A stretch of DNA of 64,000 bases from Sporocytophaga myxococcoides DSM 11118 (GTDB lineage: Bacteria; Bacteroidota; Bacteroidia; Cytophagales; Cytophagaceae): the NCBI RefSeq assembly GCF_000426725.1, contig NZ_AUFX01000006.1, positions 310,001 through 374,000 of the forward strand, in the 5' to 3' direction. The first letter of the stretch is position 1. Each line of letters starts with the position of its first letter. The notes under the pieces were generated by a model. It saw only the letters and a list, made by a program, of their open reading frames with translations, had not been told where the DNA came from and did no database searches. This document shows, one piece after another, positions 1 through 9,700 of this stretch. Made by a program: the position numbers and the translations under genes.

Positions 1-153
1 ACAAGGCAATCGCCCGAGTATTTCCTTCCCGTGTAACCAATACAACCAATGCTATGAAAACGTCAAGGCAAGTGTCATCACAATACAGATTGGAATGCAA
101 GAACATTCAATGGGGTAGTTTTTGATGGGGATCGAAATAAGGTTAAAAAATCT
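1..153. other. Left-edge stretch without a supported gene
   Basis: Plus frames 2 and 3 are both open from the window edge, to stops near 118 and at 123-125. Either could be the last 38-40 codons of a gene that starts outside the window. The frame-3 tail ends in YRLECKNIQWGSF, which I cannot assign to a family. No hairpin terminator is visible before the convergent CPBP gene. Confidence 0.3.
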
Positions 154-912
154 TCAAGCACCAACCAGGCTCAAACCTACCATTGCCAAATGAGCAAAAG
201 CATGTGCAACAAAAGCACACTCCAGGCCTCTTTTCCAGTAAGCATAACCGAAAAACAAACCACCTAAACTGTTAGCTAAAATGATATAAGCATAAACAGG
301 AAAAGACACATCTGTAGTTAACTGAAACACCAGAGGCAAATGTCCTAAAGCAAATACAATAGCAGATAAAACAATTGCTATCCAATAAACTGCAGTATTA
401 AGTCTTCTGGAAATTTTAAATAATAACCATACGAATAAAGTCATCAAACCAAAGCGGCACAGCAGCTCTTCAGTAATACCACCATATAAGAGCTTTGTGA
501 TAAGACTTAACTTTACATTAGCATTGGATTCCAACAATACCTTAGGCAGAAAGGGTTTAAAGAAATATGCAACTCCTACTATTGCCACCCCTGCTAAGAC
601 TCCCAAGACGAAGCCTTGCAAAAGAATCCCTTTTGAGTCAAAAAAAGTTTTATCCCTTTTATCAAGTAGTTTTTGAAAAAGAGGGACGGATAGGTTTACC
701 TTATCATAAAGATTTGTTCCAATAGCTGTAGCAACTAACAATAATATCGTGGGGTTTATCAGTATAAGAAACCTCAAGGTCTCCAATGGGATTTTTTCCT
801 TTACCTCAGCAGGTAAATTAGCCAATGGCAAATCTGATAAAAGTAGCGATGCTACTCCGGTCAATCCTATAATTGCCAGGGTAAGCCAAAGTTTAAGCTT
901 AAAATTGGTCAT
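154..912 (-). CDS. CPBP-family intramembrane metalloprotease (CAAX protease-like)
   Basis: This 252-residue polytopic membrane protein carries the CPBP (Abi) signature: a glutamate pair with following arginine, EELLCR (E148, E149, R153), a second motif GHLP (H191), and a C-terminal HAFAH motif (H237, H241). These residues place the metal site within the membrane in the Rce1-like family. Hydrophobic segments lie near residues 8-26, 46-66, 98-118, 150-166, 172-190 and 205-225. The ATG at 912 is the natural start. It lies downstream of nrdA on the same strand but behind a terminator, so it is probably a separate unit. The substrate is unknown; bacterial members may process peptides or stress-response factors. 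A second CPBP gene occurs at 33908-34843. Confidence 0.85.
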   Translation of the reverse strand: MTNFKLKLWLTLAIIGLTGVASLLLSDLPLANLPAEVKEKIPLETLRFLILINPTILLLVATAIGTNLYDKVNLSVPLFQKLLDKRDKTFFDSKGILLQGFVLGVLAGVAIVGVAYFFKPFLPKVLLESNANVKLSLITKLLYGGITEELLCRFGLMTLFVWLLFKISRRLNTAVYWIAIVLSAIVFALGHLPLVFQLTTDVSFPVYAYIILANSLGGLFFGYAYWKRGLECAFVAHAFAHLAMVGLSLVGA

Positions 913-963
913 TAGCTAAAAAATTAAAAAAGATCTGCGCTAATGTAATTCTTTTCCAACAAA

Positions 964-995
964 AAAGCCGAAGGTTAAAAATCACCTCCGGCTTT
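964..995 (-). terminator. Intrinsic terminator of the nrdBA unit
   Basis: An 11-bp stem (AAAGCCGAAGG with CCTCCGGCTTT, one mismatch) is followed on the minus strand by six T residues. It lies 28 bases past the nrdA stop, where a terminator for nrdBA is expected. Confidence 0.85.
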
Positions 996-1022
996 GTACT
1001 TAAATTTAATAATGCCAACTGA

Positions 1023-3410
1023 TTAGCTTCCGCAAGCCTCACATCCTTCCGGGTTGTCAAGGGAACAAGCCATGTCGCTTGCTTTCTGTGCGTATGCTGC
1101 ATCTTGTGCTTCTTTGTTTACAACTGGCTCAAGAGCAACATCTGCCTGTTTCTCCACTGTAAACTTAATAGCATCTGCAGCAGCTTTTGTTCTAAGGTAA
1201 TAAAGACCTGTTTTAAGACCTTTTTTCCATGCATGGAAGTGCATTGAAGTAAGCTTTCCGAAATTCGGATCCTGCATGTGTACGTTAAAGCTCTGGCTTT
1301 GACAGATGTAAGCACCTCTGTCTGCTGCCATATCGATAAGCGTCTTTTGTTTAATCTCCCAAACAGTTTTGTAAAGATCTTTAACATGCTGAGGAATTTC
1401 TTTGATACCCTGAACAGATCCGTTTGCCTGGATAAGCTTGTTTTTCATCTTATCATTCCACAAACCTTGCTTGATAAGGTCTCTCATCAAATGCTTGTTC
1501 ACTACAACAAACTCACCTGAAAGGACTCTTCTTGTATAGATGTTTGAAGTATATGGCTCAAAGCACTCATTGTTTCCAAGTATCTGAGAAGTAGATGCTG
1601 TGGGCATCGGAGCAACAAGCAGAGAGTTTCTCACACCGTGTTGTTTTACTTCTTTCTTCAATGATTCCCAATCCCATCTGTTAGAAGCAGGAGTCACACC
1701 CCACATGTCAAACTGGAAAATCCCTTTAGATACAGGAGAACCTTTGAATGTTTCGTAAGGTCCGTTTTTCTTTGAAAGATCTTTAGATGCAGTCATCGCT
1801 GCGAAATAGATAGTTTCGAAGATATCAGTATTTAGAGCTTTTGCCTCTTCAGATTCGAATGGCATTCTCAACATGATGAACACATCGGCAAGACCTTGTA
1901 CACCTAATCCGATAGGTCTGTGTCTTAGGTTTGATTTTCTTGCTTCTTCTACCGGATAGTAGTTGATATCGATGATTCTGTTAAGGTTTTTCGTTGCTAC
2001 ATAAGTAACATCGTATAACTTCTGGTGATCGAATTTACCGTCAATAACGAATTTAGGTAAAGCCAGAGAAGCCAGGTTACAAACAGCAACTTCGTCAGCA
2101 GCTGTATATTCTATAATCTCAGTGCAAAGGTTGCTTGACTTTATAGTACCAAGGTTTTTCTGATTTGATTTCTTGTTAGCAGCATCTTTGTACAACATAT
2201 AAGGAGTACCAGTTTCTGTCTGCGACTCAAGAATTGCAAACCAAAGTTCCTGTGCTTTTACAGTCTTTCTTGCTCTTCCTTCTTTTTCGTATTTCTCGTA
2301 AAGTGTTTCGAATTCTTTTCCGTAGGTCTCGTCAAGGTTAGGAGCCTCGTTCGGACAGAACAATGACCACTCACCGTTTTCTTCCACACGTTTCATGAAA
2401 AGATCCGGAATCCAAAGAGCATAGAACAAATCTCTTGCTCTAAGTTCTTCTTTACCGTGATTTTTCTTCAGATCCAGGAATTCAAAAACGTCTGCATGCC
2501 AAGGCTCAAGATAAATCGCAAATGCACCTTTTCTCTTTCCACCACCCTGGTCAACATATCTTGCTGTGTCATTGAAAACACGAAGCATAGGAATGATACC
2601 GTTAGAAGTACCATTTGTACCTTTAATATAAGACCCTGTAGCTCTTACTCCATGTATACTCAACCCGATCCCCCCGGCAGATTGAGAAATTTTAGCGCAT
2701 TGCTTCAGAGTATCATAAATACCTTCGATGCTGTCATCCTTCATTGTTAACAGGAAGCATGAAGACAGCTGAGCCTTCGGTGTTCCAGCGTTGAATAATG
2801 TAGGAGTTGCGTGCGTAAACCATTTCTCAGAAAGTAGATTGTAGGTTTCTATCGCAGCATCGATATCGTTAGTATGAATACCAATAGCAACACGCATCAA
2901 CATGTGCTGAGGTCTTTCAACTATTTTTCCGTCTAATTTCAGAAGATACGATTTTTCAAGGGTTTTGAAACCGAAGTAATCGTAGTTATAGTCTCTGTCA
3001 TAGATGATGCTTGAATCCAGAACAGATGCATTTTTTCTGATTGCTTCATATACTTCTTTAGAAAGAAGAGAAGCATTTTCACCTGTTTTCGGATCTTCAT
3101 AAGTATAAAGTCTTTTCATTGTATTAGAGAAAGACTTACTTGTTACTTTATGAAGGTTAGAGATAGCAATTCTTGCAGCAAGAATGGCGTAATCAGGATG
3201 TTTTGTTGTCAGAGAAGCAGCTATTTCAGCAGCAAGATTATCCAACTCCACGGTTGTTACCCCGTCATAAATTCCATCAATTACTTTTTTTGCTACATCA
3301 ATCGGGTTGACATAATTCATGTCAAGACCATAGCACAGCTTCTCGATCCTCGCCGTGACTTTGTCAAATTTCACAGACTCTCGTCTGCCATCTCGTTTAA
3401 TTACTAGCAT
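1023..3410 (-). CDS. nrdA: Class Ia ribonucleoside-diphosphate reductase, alpha subunit
   Basis: This large subunit reduces ribonucleoside diphosphates to deoxyribonucleotides. An ATP-cone allosteric domain occupies about residues 1-95. The redox cysteine pair is C218 (SSCFLL) and C444 (VAVCNL). The catalytic N-x-C-x-E set is N427, C429 and E431 in NLCTE. The C-terminal swinging-arm cysteines are C790 and C793 in CEACGS. At 795 residues it is full length, and every expected active-site residue is present. It follows nrdB on the same strand after a 137-bp gap, so the order is nrdB-nrdA. The N-terminal cone implies dATP/ATP overall activity control. I found no convincing NrdR box pair upstream of the operon. 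Confidence 0.97.
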   Translation of the reverse strand: MLVIKRDGRRESVKFDKVTARIEKLCYGLDMNYVNPIDVAKKVIDGIYDGVTTVELDNLAAEIAASLTTKHPDYAILAARIAISNLHKVTSKSFSNTMKRLYTYEDPKTGENASLLSKEVYEAIRKNASVLDSSIIYDRDYNYDYFGFKTLEKSYLLKLDGKIVERPQHMLMRVAIGIHTNDIDAAIETYNLLSEKWFTHATPTLFNAGTPKAQLSSCFLLTMKDDSIEGIYDTLKQCAKISQSAGGIGLSIHGVRATGSYIKGTNGTSNGIIPMLRVFNDTARYVDQGGGKRKGAFAIYLEPWHADVFEFLDLKKNHGKEELRARDLFYALWIPDLFMKRVEENGEWSLFCPNEAPNLDETYGKEFETLYEKYEKEGRARKTVKAQELWFAILESQTETGTPYMLYKDAANKKSNQKNLGTIKSSNLCTEIIEYTAADEVAVCNLASLALPKFVIDGKFDHQKLYDVTYVATKNLNRIIDINYYPVEEARKSNLRHRPIGLGVQGLADVFIMLRMPFESEEAKALNTDIFETIYFAAMTASKDLSKKNGPYETFKGSPVSKGIFQFDMWGVTPASNRWDWESLKKEVKQHGVRNSLLVAPMPTASTSQILGNNECFEPYTSNIYTRRVLSGEFVVVNKHLMRDLIKQGLWNDKMKNKLIQANGSVQGIKEIPQHVKDLYKTVWEIKQKTLIDMAADRGAYICQSQSFNVHMQDPNFGKLTSMHFHAWKKGLKTGLYYLRTKAAADAIKFTVEKQADVALEPVVNKEAQDAAYAQKASDMACSLDNPEGCEACGS

Positions 3411-3547
3411 ATCAGGGGGTAAAGGTTATTAGTTTTTTGACTGAATTAAATTATGCATTTAAAATTTAATTCCAGCATTTTTTCGATCAATTTCTTTTTT
3501 TATTCAACAACTTTCAGCTTTTGTAATTTTAAGCAGAAATCTTACCT

Positions 3548-4522
3548 CTAAAAATCCTCGTCAAGTGAGAATTTGTGGTTATTGTCTTTCTCGTTCATTA
3601 CTCCAGCCTTTTGATATTCCGCAACCCTCTTTTCGAAGAAGTTGGTTTTACCCTGAAGAGAGATCATCTCCATAAAATCAAATGGGTTTGTCACATTATA
3701 AACTTTGCTGCAACCAAGTGCAACTAAAAGTCTGTCAGCAACAAACTCTATATATTGAGACATCAGTCTAGAATTCATTCCTATTAGATCTACAGGAAGT
3801 GCTTCAGTAATGAACTCCTGCTCGATTTTCACAGCATCAGTTATCAGAGCGACAACCTGTTCTTCAGGAAGTTTATTTACAATATATTTAGTATATAATA
3901 AACATGCGAAATCGCAGTGTAACCCTTCATCTCTTGAGATTAATTCATTAGAGAAGCTCAGACCTGGCATCAATCCCCTTTTCTTTAACCAGAAAATAGA
4001 GCAGAAACTACCGGAGAAGAAAATCCCTTCAACCGCTGCAAAAGCAAGTAATCTCTCCACGAAAGACCCCTGACTAATCCATCTCATTGCCCATTCAGCT
4101 TTTTTCGCAACGCATGGAACTGTCTCCAACGCATTGAAAAGCTTGGTTTTCTCTTTAGGATCTTTCACATAAGTATCAATCAACAAAGAGTATGTTTCCG
4201 AATGGATATTTTCCATCATGATCTGAAAACCATAGAAACACTTAGCTTCAGGATACTGAACCATTTCCAGAAAGCTTGTAGCCAGGTTTTCATTCACAAT
4301 ACCATCACTAGCTGCAAAAAAAGCAAGTACGTGAGTGATAAAGTGTTTTTCACCTTCATTAAGCTTCTCCCAATCTGCAAGATCAGGGGTAAGATCTATT
4401 TCCTCAGCTGTCCAGAAACTGGCTTCCTCTTGTTTATACATCTGCCAGATGTCGTCGTGAACGATAGGGAAAAGGACAAACCTGTTTTTATTTTCCTCTA
4501 GTAATGGTTCTTTTTTTTCCAT
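3548..4522 (-). CDS. nrdB: Ribonucleoside-diphosphate reductase, beta (R2) subunit
   Basis: This is the diiron/tyrosyl-radical partner of NrdA, 324 residues. Metal ligands are visible as D73 (SDGIVNEN), E104 and H107 (MENIHSETY), E165 (AAVEGIFF), E199 and H202 (RDEGLHCDF). Y111, just after E104/H107, is the expected radical tyrosine. The spacing and wording of these motifs resemble eukaryotic-type class Ia R2 proteins more than E. coli NrdB. The acidic C-terminal tail (SLDEDF) fits the R2 peptide that docks on the alpha subunit. It is first in the nrdBA unit, and the 450-bp divergent gap upstream also holds the rplU promoter. Confidence 0.96.
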   Translation of the reverse strand: MEKKEPLLEENKNRFVLFPIVHDDIWQMYKQEEASFWTAEEIDLTPDLADWEKLNEGEKHFITHVLAFFAASDGIVNENLATSFLEMVQYPEAKCFYGFQIMMENIHSETYSLLIDTYVKDPKEKTKLFNALETVPCVAKKAEWAMRWISQGSFVERLLAFAAVEGIFFSGSFCSIFWLKKRGLMPGLSFSNELISRDEGLHCDFACLLYTKYIVNKLPEEQVVALITDAVKIEQEFITEALPVDLIGMNSRLMSQYIEFVADRLLVALGCSKVYNVTNPFDFMEMISLQGKTNFFEKRVAEYQKAGVMNEKDNNHKFSLDEDF

Positions 4523-4909
4523 ATTACTATATCTAATATCTTTTAATCAAAACATTTAGAGATTCATCCCTGTTCGTAATGGGGAAAATCTGACAAACTT
4601 TACTATCCCGCCCTGTATTATATAAGGAAAAAAATCCCCTGTTCCTGATTAATAAAAGAAAGGAACTCTCGGAAATGAAATAAGGATTTTGGAAAAGTTG
4701 TGTTACAAATATGATAAAAACGACTTGAAAAATCAAAGGGAAGAAGACCTGGACCGGAGATAGTAAAATCATGTTAGTAAATATAACAAAACCTATTAAA
4801 TTACAATAAAATACAGGTTATTTTTTGGTTCTATTTTGTACTTTTTTAATAGGCTTCAGGCATTATAATCCAGAAAAATAGTTTTCCACATAGATATTTT
4901 AAAAAATGA
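4523..4909. other. Divergent intergenic region nrdB/rplU
   Basis: This AT-rich spacer of about 390 bp separates nrdB (minus) from the rplU promoter (plus). A 79-codon minus frame within it is hydrophobic and low in complexity and looks non-coding. I found no TAnnTTTG element for nrdB and no clear regulatory palindrome. Confidence 0.5.
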
Positions 4910-4941
4910 TTTGTTTTTTCAATTTCCGGTACCTATATTTG
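4910..4941 (+). promoter_or_regulatory. rplU-rpmA promoter (Bacteroidota type)
   Basis: TTTG at 4910-4913 and TATATTTG at 4934-4941 are separated by 20 bp. This fits the Bacteroidota -33 TTTG and -7 TAnnTTTG consensus. Transcription should start near 4946, giving a leader of about 27 nt before the rplU ATG. Confidence 0.8.
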
Positions 4942-4972
4942 CAGTCCGTTTTTAAAAAGATATAATACTGTT

Positions 4973-5284
4973 ATGTACGCAATTGTCGATATAGCCGGAA
5001 AACAATATAAGGCAGAAGAAAATAAATTTATCTATACAGATAGATTAGAAGGAACTGAGGGTTCTAAAGTAGAATTTACACAAGTTCTTTTGGTTTCTGA
5101 CGGAGCAAATACTCAGGTTGGTCTTCCTGTAGTAAGTGGAGTTAAAATTTCCGGAAAAATCCTTTCTCAGGAAAAAGCAGACAAAGTGATCGTTTTCAAA
5201 AAGAAGAGAAGAAAAGGTTTCAGAAAGAGAAACGGCCACAGAGCTCAATTAACTAAAGTTTTAATCGAAAAAATTTCTAAATAA
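4973..5284 (+). CDS. rplU: 50S ribosomal protein L21
   Basis: This 103-residue ribosomal protein starts with MYAIVDIAGKQYKAEE, the typical L21 opening, and has the basic KKKRRKGFRKRNGHR stretch near residues 74-88 that contacts 23S rRNA. Length is standard for the family. It is followed after 9 bases by rpmA, the usual rplU-rpmA pair, with one promoter upstream and one terminator downstream. A roughly 27-nt leader is too short for a complex autoregulatory fold. Confidence 0.98.
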   Translation: MYAIVDIAGKQYKAEENKFIYTDRLEGTEGSKVEFTQVLLVSDGANTQVGLPVVSGVKISGKILSQEKADKVIVFKKKRRKGFRKRNGHRAQLTKVLIEKISK

Positions 5285-5293
5285 AGTAACACA

Positions 5294-5557
5294 ATGGCAC
5301 ACAAAAAAGGGGCCGGTAGTTCCAAAAACGGTCGTGAATCACATAGTAAGAGACTTGGCGTAAAAGTTTTTGGTGGCCAGGTTGCAATAGCAGGAAATAT
5401 CCTTGTTAGACAAAGAGGTACAGCTCACCACCCAGGTAAAAACGTGGGTATCGGTAAAGATCACACTCTTTTCGCTCTAACTGCAGGTACAGTAGTATTT
5501 AAAAAAGGTAGACTTAACAGATCTTACGTTTCTGTTGAGCCATTCCCTCAAGCTTAA
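5294..5557 (+). CDS. rpmA: 50S ribosomal protein L27
   Basis: This 87-residue protein begins [20 protein letters not shown] and contains the conserved central stretch [22 protein letters not shown]27 sits at the peptidyl-transferase centre, with its N-terminal tail reaching the A and P sites. The mature-type N-terminus is encoded directly, without the cleavable extension found in Firmicutes. It is the last gene of the rplU-rpmA unit. Confidence 0.98.
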   Translation: MAHKKGAGSSKNGRESHSKRLGVKVFGGQVAIAGNILVRQRGTAHHPGKNVGIGKDHTLFALTAGTVVFKKGRLNRSYVSVEPFPQA

Positions 5558-5580
5558 TATTTCCTAAATAAAATATTATA

Positions 5581-5608
5581 AAAAAGCCTCTTCAAAAGAG
5601 GCTTTTTT
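5581..5608 (+). terminator. Intrinsic terminator after rpmA
   Basis: The stem AAAAAGCCTCTT pairs with AAGAGGCTTTTT across a 3-base loop and runs straight into a T tract. It lies 23 bases after the rpmA stop. Confidence 0.92.
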
Positions 5609-5902
5609 ATTTTTGTAAGTACAACAAAGCCATTCTCTTCTACTCAAGATAAATCCAACTCAGTGAATATTTGCCCCTTCACGCTAAACTTGTGAAGCAT
5701 CTGCACTTTCCAAAAGAATGAAAATTGTGCTTTCTGGAACTGTCGGTTTAAACTGCAAATTATTTTGTGACTATCAGATCCTTCGCAGGCTCAGGATGAC
5801 CAAGGAAATATCCCTGTTATTAAAATAATTTGTCAGATTTTGACATTTGGTTAGAAATGAACAAACGAATGGACTCCATTTTACCCAGCTTAAAAATTAA
5901 AA
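5609..5902. other. Intergenic spacer with a small palindromic motif
   Basis: About 290 bp lie between two convergent terminators and hold no open frame of note. At 5776-5801 there is a short imperfect hairpin, ATCCT(TCGCAGGCTC)AGGAT. It is the kind of GC-richer motif often dispersed through bacterial genomes. Nothing else is evident. Confidence 0.4.
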
Positions 5903-5933
5903 ATCCCATCACTGAAATTATCAGTAATGGGAT
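5903..5933 (-). terminator. Intrinsic terminator after the rhomboid gene
   Basis: ATCCCAT-C-ACTGA pairs with TCAGT-A-ATGGGAT (13 positions, one mismatch, loop AATTA). The minus strand continues into TTTTTAATTTTT. It lies 29 bases past the rhomboid stop and closes the long minus-strand run. Confidence 0.85.
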
Positions 5934-5962
5934 CTTAATATTCTAAGTATTTAAAACTTCTG

Positions 5963-6565
5963 TTAAAAGAATCCTCCCCAGTGACTAACCTGTTCAAAGA
6001 AATTCTGAAGAACATTACCATCTCCCGTCAATAATATGAATACAACACCAAATACAGCGCCATAAAAGTGTGCATCATGGTTAATGTAATCACCTTCTCT
6101 TTTCCCCATATAATAAGAATATATCAAAAACAGAATGGCGTAAATAAAACCTGGCATCCTCAAAATGAAGAATAAACTTATTGTATTTAACGGATCATAC
6201 AATATAGAGCCAAATATCACCGCGGATACTGCTCCCGAGGCTCCCAGCGAATTGTATCTTTGACTTTTCCTATGCTTTAAAAAGGATGGGATATCAGATA
6301 CTATGATTCCAAGCAGATATAATGCTATAAAATATAATGGAGACATTTCTCTCTCCAGATTTAATCCGAAAAAGAAAAATGAAAGCATGTTAAAAAACAG
6401 GTGCATCTGGTCTCCATGAATAAAACCAGAAGTGATGAACCGGTAATATTGATTTTTATTTGAGACCATGTATGGATTCAACATCCATCCTGAATATACC
6501 GAAGAGTTACTCCATGCATAAAAACTGCATCCCACGGTAATGAGTATTAATACTATAGTAATCAT
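5963..6565 (-). CDS. Rhomboid-family intramembrane serine protease
   Basis: This six-helix-type membrane protein of 200 residues has the rhomboid catalytic serine in GASG (S110) and the histidine in AHFYGA (H166), plus the H55/N59 oxyanion-side motif in HLFFNM. It is predicted to cleave transmembrane segments of unknown substrates. It is the last gene of the run, 2 bases after the polyprenyl synthase stop, and is followed by a strong terminator. The family is common in Bacteroidota, and no substrate can be read from the context. Confidence 0.92.
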   Translation of the reverse strand: MITIVLILITVGCSFYAWSNSSVYSGWMLNPYMVSNKNQYYRFITSGFIHGDQMHLFFNMLSFFFFGLNLEREMSPLYFIALYLLGIIVSDIPSFLKHRKSQRYNSLGASGAVSAVIFGSILYDPLNTISLFFILRMPGFIYAILFLIYSYYMGKREGDYINHDAHFYGAVFGVVFILLTGDGNVLQNFFEQVSHWGGFF

Positions 6566-6567
6566 AA

Positions 6568-7545
6568 TTAACTTTCTCTTTTCATAAGTCCGTTTGCAAA
6601 ACGGAGCAAATGCGATTTCCTTACTAATGGGGCTTCAACTTTTTCTAACTTTTGAATACCTGCATTATAGTACTCAGACATTTTAGCTTCAGTTAGTTCC
6701 TTTATTTTCAAAGAATCGTAAATTTCTTTTACTTTTTTTACTTTTTCCTCATCAGTCAGGGATTGATCTTCCAGCACGGAAATAAGCTTTTTCTTTCCAG
6801 CTTCCTTGCTGTTTTCAAGAGCAATTATTAAAAGGTAGGTTTTCTTTTTCGCTACAATATCTCCGCCTACTTTCTTGCCGAATTTTTCCTGCTCTGCATA
6901 AACGTCCAGAAGATCATCCATCAGCTGAAATGCCAGACCGATGTTTTCTCCAAATTCTTTAAGCAATTCAAGATCTTTTTCTTTTGCACCTCCTATAATT
7001 CCTCCAAGCTTAAGACTGAATCCTAGAAGGACTGCAGTTTTCTTACGAATCATGTCCAAATATGCCGGAATCGACACATCTTCCATGCTTTCGTAATTCA
7101 TATCCAGCTGCTGGCCTTCACAGACTTTAGATGCACAATCATTAAATGCCGTAATTATTTCCCTAAGTTTTGAATCTTCAGATTCCAGCAAAAGATCATA
7201 AGCTCTCACGAGCATCACATCTCCGGAAAGTATTGCAGTGTTAGTGTTCCATTTTTCATGAACGGTAGGCTTTCCTCTTCTCAGAGGTGCTTTATCCATA
7301 ATATCATCATGCATCAATGTGAAATTATGAAAATACTCTACTGCCATGGCTGGCTTAATAGCTTTATCCCACTCCTCAGAAAATAAATTTGCGGCCATAA
7401 GCGTAAGCAATGGCCGCAATCTTTTTCCTCCAAGGGAAATAATGTAGTTTATAGGTTCGTAAAGTTCAACGGGTGAATTACCCGGACTGTGTGCATTAAA
7501 TGCAGTGTCAAGCTTATTTAAAGCTCTTTCTTGACTGAAAATCAT
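6568..7545 (-). CDS. Trans-isoprenyl diphosphate synthase (FPP/GGPP-type)
   Basis: This 325-residue protein condenses isopentenyl diphosphate onto allylic diphosphates. The first aspartate-rich motif is DDIMD (D80, D81, D84), with RRGKPT just after it, and the second is DDLLD (D210, D211, D214). The GGKRLRP motif (39-45) binds diphosphate. Phe75, five residues before the first motif, is the aromatic position associated with shorter products such as FPP or GGPP, so long-chain quinone side-chain synthesis is less likely; this is an inference. The start overlaps the rnr stop by 4 bases, indicating coupled translation. Confidence 0.9.
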   Translation of the reverse strand: MIFSQERALNKLDTAFNAHSPGNSPVELYEPINYIISLGGKRLRPLLTLMAANLFSEEWDKAIKPAMAVEYFHNFTLMHDDIMDKAPLRRGKPTVHEKWNTNTAILSGDVMLVRAYDLLLESEDSKLREIITAFNDCASKVCEGQQLDMNYESMEDVSIPAYLDMIRKKTAVLLGFSLKLGGIIGGAKEKDLELLKEFGENIGLAFQLMDDLLDVYAEQEKFGKKVGGDIVAKKKTYLLIIALENSKEAGKKKLISVLEDQSLTDEEKVKKVKEIYDSLKIKELTEAKMSEYYNAGIQKLEKVEAPLVRKSHLLRFANGLMKRES

Positions 7546-9689
7546 TTTCCGGCAAAAGCAAGATCTATACTTCGTTTTTCAAGGTTGGTGTTCATCACCT
7601 TCACCTTTACATGATCTCCCAAAGTAAATATTTTTTTATTTCTTTTGCCTATTACTCTGTAATTTTCTGCGTCCAACTCATAAAAATCATCTTCTAGTTC
7701 GCTCAGACGGATCATTCCTTCGCATTTTGTTTCAACAAGCTCCACAAACATCCCAAATTCCACCACTCCGCTGATGATACCTTCAAACTCCTGACCAATC
7801 ATGGTCTCCATGAATTCTACCTGCTTATATTTAATAGAAGCTCTTTCCGCTTCTGCAGCCACTTTCTCCATATCAGAAGAGTGCTCGCAAAGATCTTCAT
7901 AATAAGTCTTGTTCTCAGACTTTCCTCCGTTGAGATAATGTTCCAACAAGCGATGTACCATCACATCTGGATATCTTCTGATCGGAGAAGTAAAATGAGT
8001 ATAATGTTTATATGCCAGTCCAAAGTGCTTTTCCGGGTCTGTCGTATATTTTGCTTTCGCCATAGATCTTATGGCTAAACTTTGTAACACGTTTTGCTCA
8101 GGTGTATTTTCGACGTCTGTTACCAGTTTATTTAATGCATTGGAAAGATCTTTATCCTTTAAATCCAGGTTATGACCGAATTTTCTTGCAAAAATGGCAA
8201 GTGAATTAAGCTTTTCAGGATCCGGATGGTCGTGAATACGATAAACAAAGGTATTTTTCTCATCTCCCTTTTTCATAAAATAGACATATTCGGCTACTTT
8301 ACGATTTGCAAGAAGCATCCAGTCTTCTATAAGTTTATGCGCATCTTTTCTAACCTTTGGAAATACTCCAAGCGGCTTGCCTTTTTCATCCAGCTTGAAT
8401 TTTACTTCTACTGTTTCAAAAGCAATTGCTCCCCTTCTGAAGCGGTCAGCCCTCATTATCTTCGCCAATTCATCCAGGGCAAAGATTTCATCTTTGAAAT
8501 CCCCATCTTTTCCTTCAAGTATTTCCTGCACTTCTTCATAGGCAAATCTTCTGTCAGAATGAATAATGGTTTTACCAAACCACTCATCCAGAATTTTACC
8601 CTGGTGATCCATCTCAAAGACTGCAGAGAAAGTCAACTTATCCTCATGAGGTCTTAAAGAACAAAGATTATTGGAAAGCTTTTCCGGCAACATCGGGACC
8701 ACACGATCCACCAGGTATACAGAAGTTGCTCTTTTATATGCTTCTTTTTCAAGTGGCGTACCTGGCCTTACATAGTGAGTCACATCAGCAATGTGTACTC
8801 CTACCTCCCAATTTCCGTTTTCCAGTCTTCTTATAGACAGAGCATCGTCAAAGTCTTTGGCATCAACGGGATCTATAGTAAAAGTCGTAATCGATCTGAA
8901 GTCTCGTCTTTTCTTTATTTCACTCTCAGCTATTTCAACTGGAATCCTATCCGCATCCCTTTCTACTGTTTCCGGGAATTCCCAAGGCAGGCCATATTCT
9001 GCCATAATAGAGTGCATCTCTACATCATTTTCACCTGCATTACCCAATACCTCTACTACTTCTCCTACAGGATTATGATTTTTATCTGGCCACTCAACAA
9101 TTCTGGCTACTACTTTTTGTCCTTCTTTGGCGTCTTTGATTTTATCTAAAGGAATAAAAATATCGTAGAAAATTTTCCTGCTGTTAGGAACAACGAATGC
9201 AAAACGTGGAGATAATTCTATTTTTCCGACAAAATCGGTTCTTTTTCTTTCAAGTATTTCTACTACTTCCCCTTCCGGACTGCGGCCTCTATCTCTTTTA
9301 CCCTTCAAAAGTACTTTTACGATATCTCCATCAAATGCAAACTTCAGATTATTTGCACTCACCCAGATATCTTCCTTGGAATCTTCTGAAATGACATAGG
9401 CAAATCGCTGATTGACATGGTCTACACGACCGACAATGTGATTCCCATCTGATTTATAATTGATTTTATAGGTACCGCTCTGGGTTCTTGCTACCTGGCC
9501 CGACCTGACTAGATTATCAAGTTCTGTGGCAAACTGGCCTTTTACTGCCTGATCTTTTAAGCCTACTTTTTTTATAATGTCTTTAAAAGAATATGCTTTT
9601 GATTTTGCTTTGCTGAGCAAATTCAAAAGCTTGTCTTTTATATTATTTTCATGTCCGGGCTTATCCTGTTTATTTCTGCTTTTTGTCAT
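7542..9689 (-). CDS. rnr: Ribonuclease R (RNB-family 3'-5' exoribonuclease)
   Basis: This 715-residue RNase II/R protein degrades structured RNA from the 3' end. It has an N-terminal winged-helix-like segment (about 15-75), cold-shock domains (about 80-215), and an RNB catalytic domain. The catalytic aspartates in TIDPVDAKDFDDA are D273, D279, D281 and D282. A C-terminal S1 domain (about 640-710) starts at EFEGIISGVVEFGMFVE. Compared with E. coli RNase R it lacks the long lysine-rich tail. It follows the ABC ATPase by 11 bases and overlaps the isoprenyl synthase by 4, so it belongs to the same transcript. Confidence 0.95.
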   Translation of the reverse strand: MTKSRNKQDKPGHENNIKDKLLNLLSKAKSKAYSFKDIIKKVGLKDQAVKGQFATELDNLVRSGQVARTQSGTYKINYKSDGNHIVGRVDHVNQRFAYVISEDSKEDIWVSANNLKFAFDGDIVKVLLKGKRDRGRSPEGEVVEILERKRTDFVGKIELSPRFAFVVPNSRKIFYDIFIPLDKIKDAKEGQKVVARIVEWPDKNHNPVGEVVEVLGNAGENDVEMHSIMAEYGLPWEFPETVERDADRIPVEIAESEIKKRRDFRSITTFTIDPVDAKDFDDALSIRRLENGNWEVGVHIADVTHYVRPGTPLEKEAYKRATSVYLVDRVVPMLPEKLSNNLCSLRPHEDKLTFSAVFEMDHQGKILDEWFGKTIIHSDRRFAYEEVQEILEGKDGDFKDEIFALDELAKIMRADRFRRGAIAFETVEVKFKLDEKGKPLGVFPKVRKDAHKLIEDWMLLANRKVAEYVYFMKKGDEKNTFVYRIHDHPDPEKLNSLAIFARKFGHNLDLKDKDLSNALNKLVTDVENTPEQNVLQSLAIRSMAKAKYTTDPEKHFGLAYKHYTHFTSPIRRYPDVMVHRLLEHYLNGGKSENKTYYEDLCEHSSDMEKVAAEAERASIKYKQVEFMETMIGQEFEGIISGVVEFGMFVELVETKCEGMIRLSELEDDFYELDAENYRVIGKRNKKIFTLGDHVKVKVMNTNLEKRSIDLAFAGK

Positions 9690-9700
9690 GACTCTTGAGG

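Noticed and set aside
3-125. End of an upstream gene in plus frame 3
   Set aside because: Two frames are open over this short edge segment and neither matches a family; it is kept only as a note.
4533-4772. 79-codon hydrophobic frame upstream of nrdB
   Set aside because: It lies in a promoter-containing AT-rich spacer, has low-complexity F/L/I content and ends without any gene-like context.
4523-4909. NrdR boxes for the reductase operon
   Set aside because: No pair of 16-bp palindromes resembling NrdR boxes is present in the spacer.
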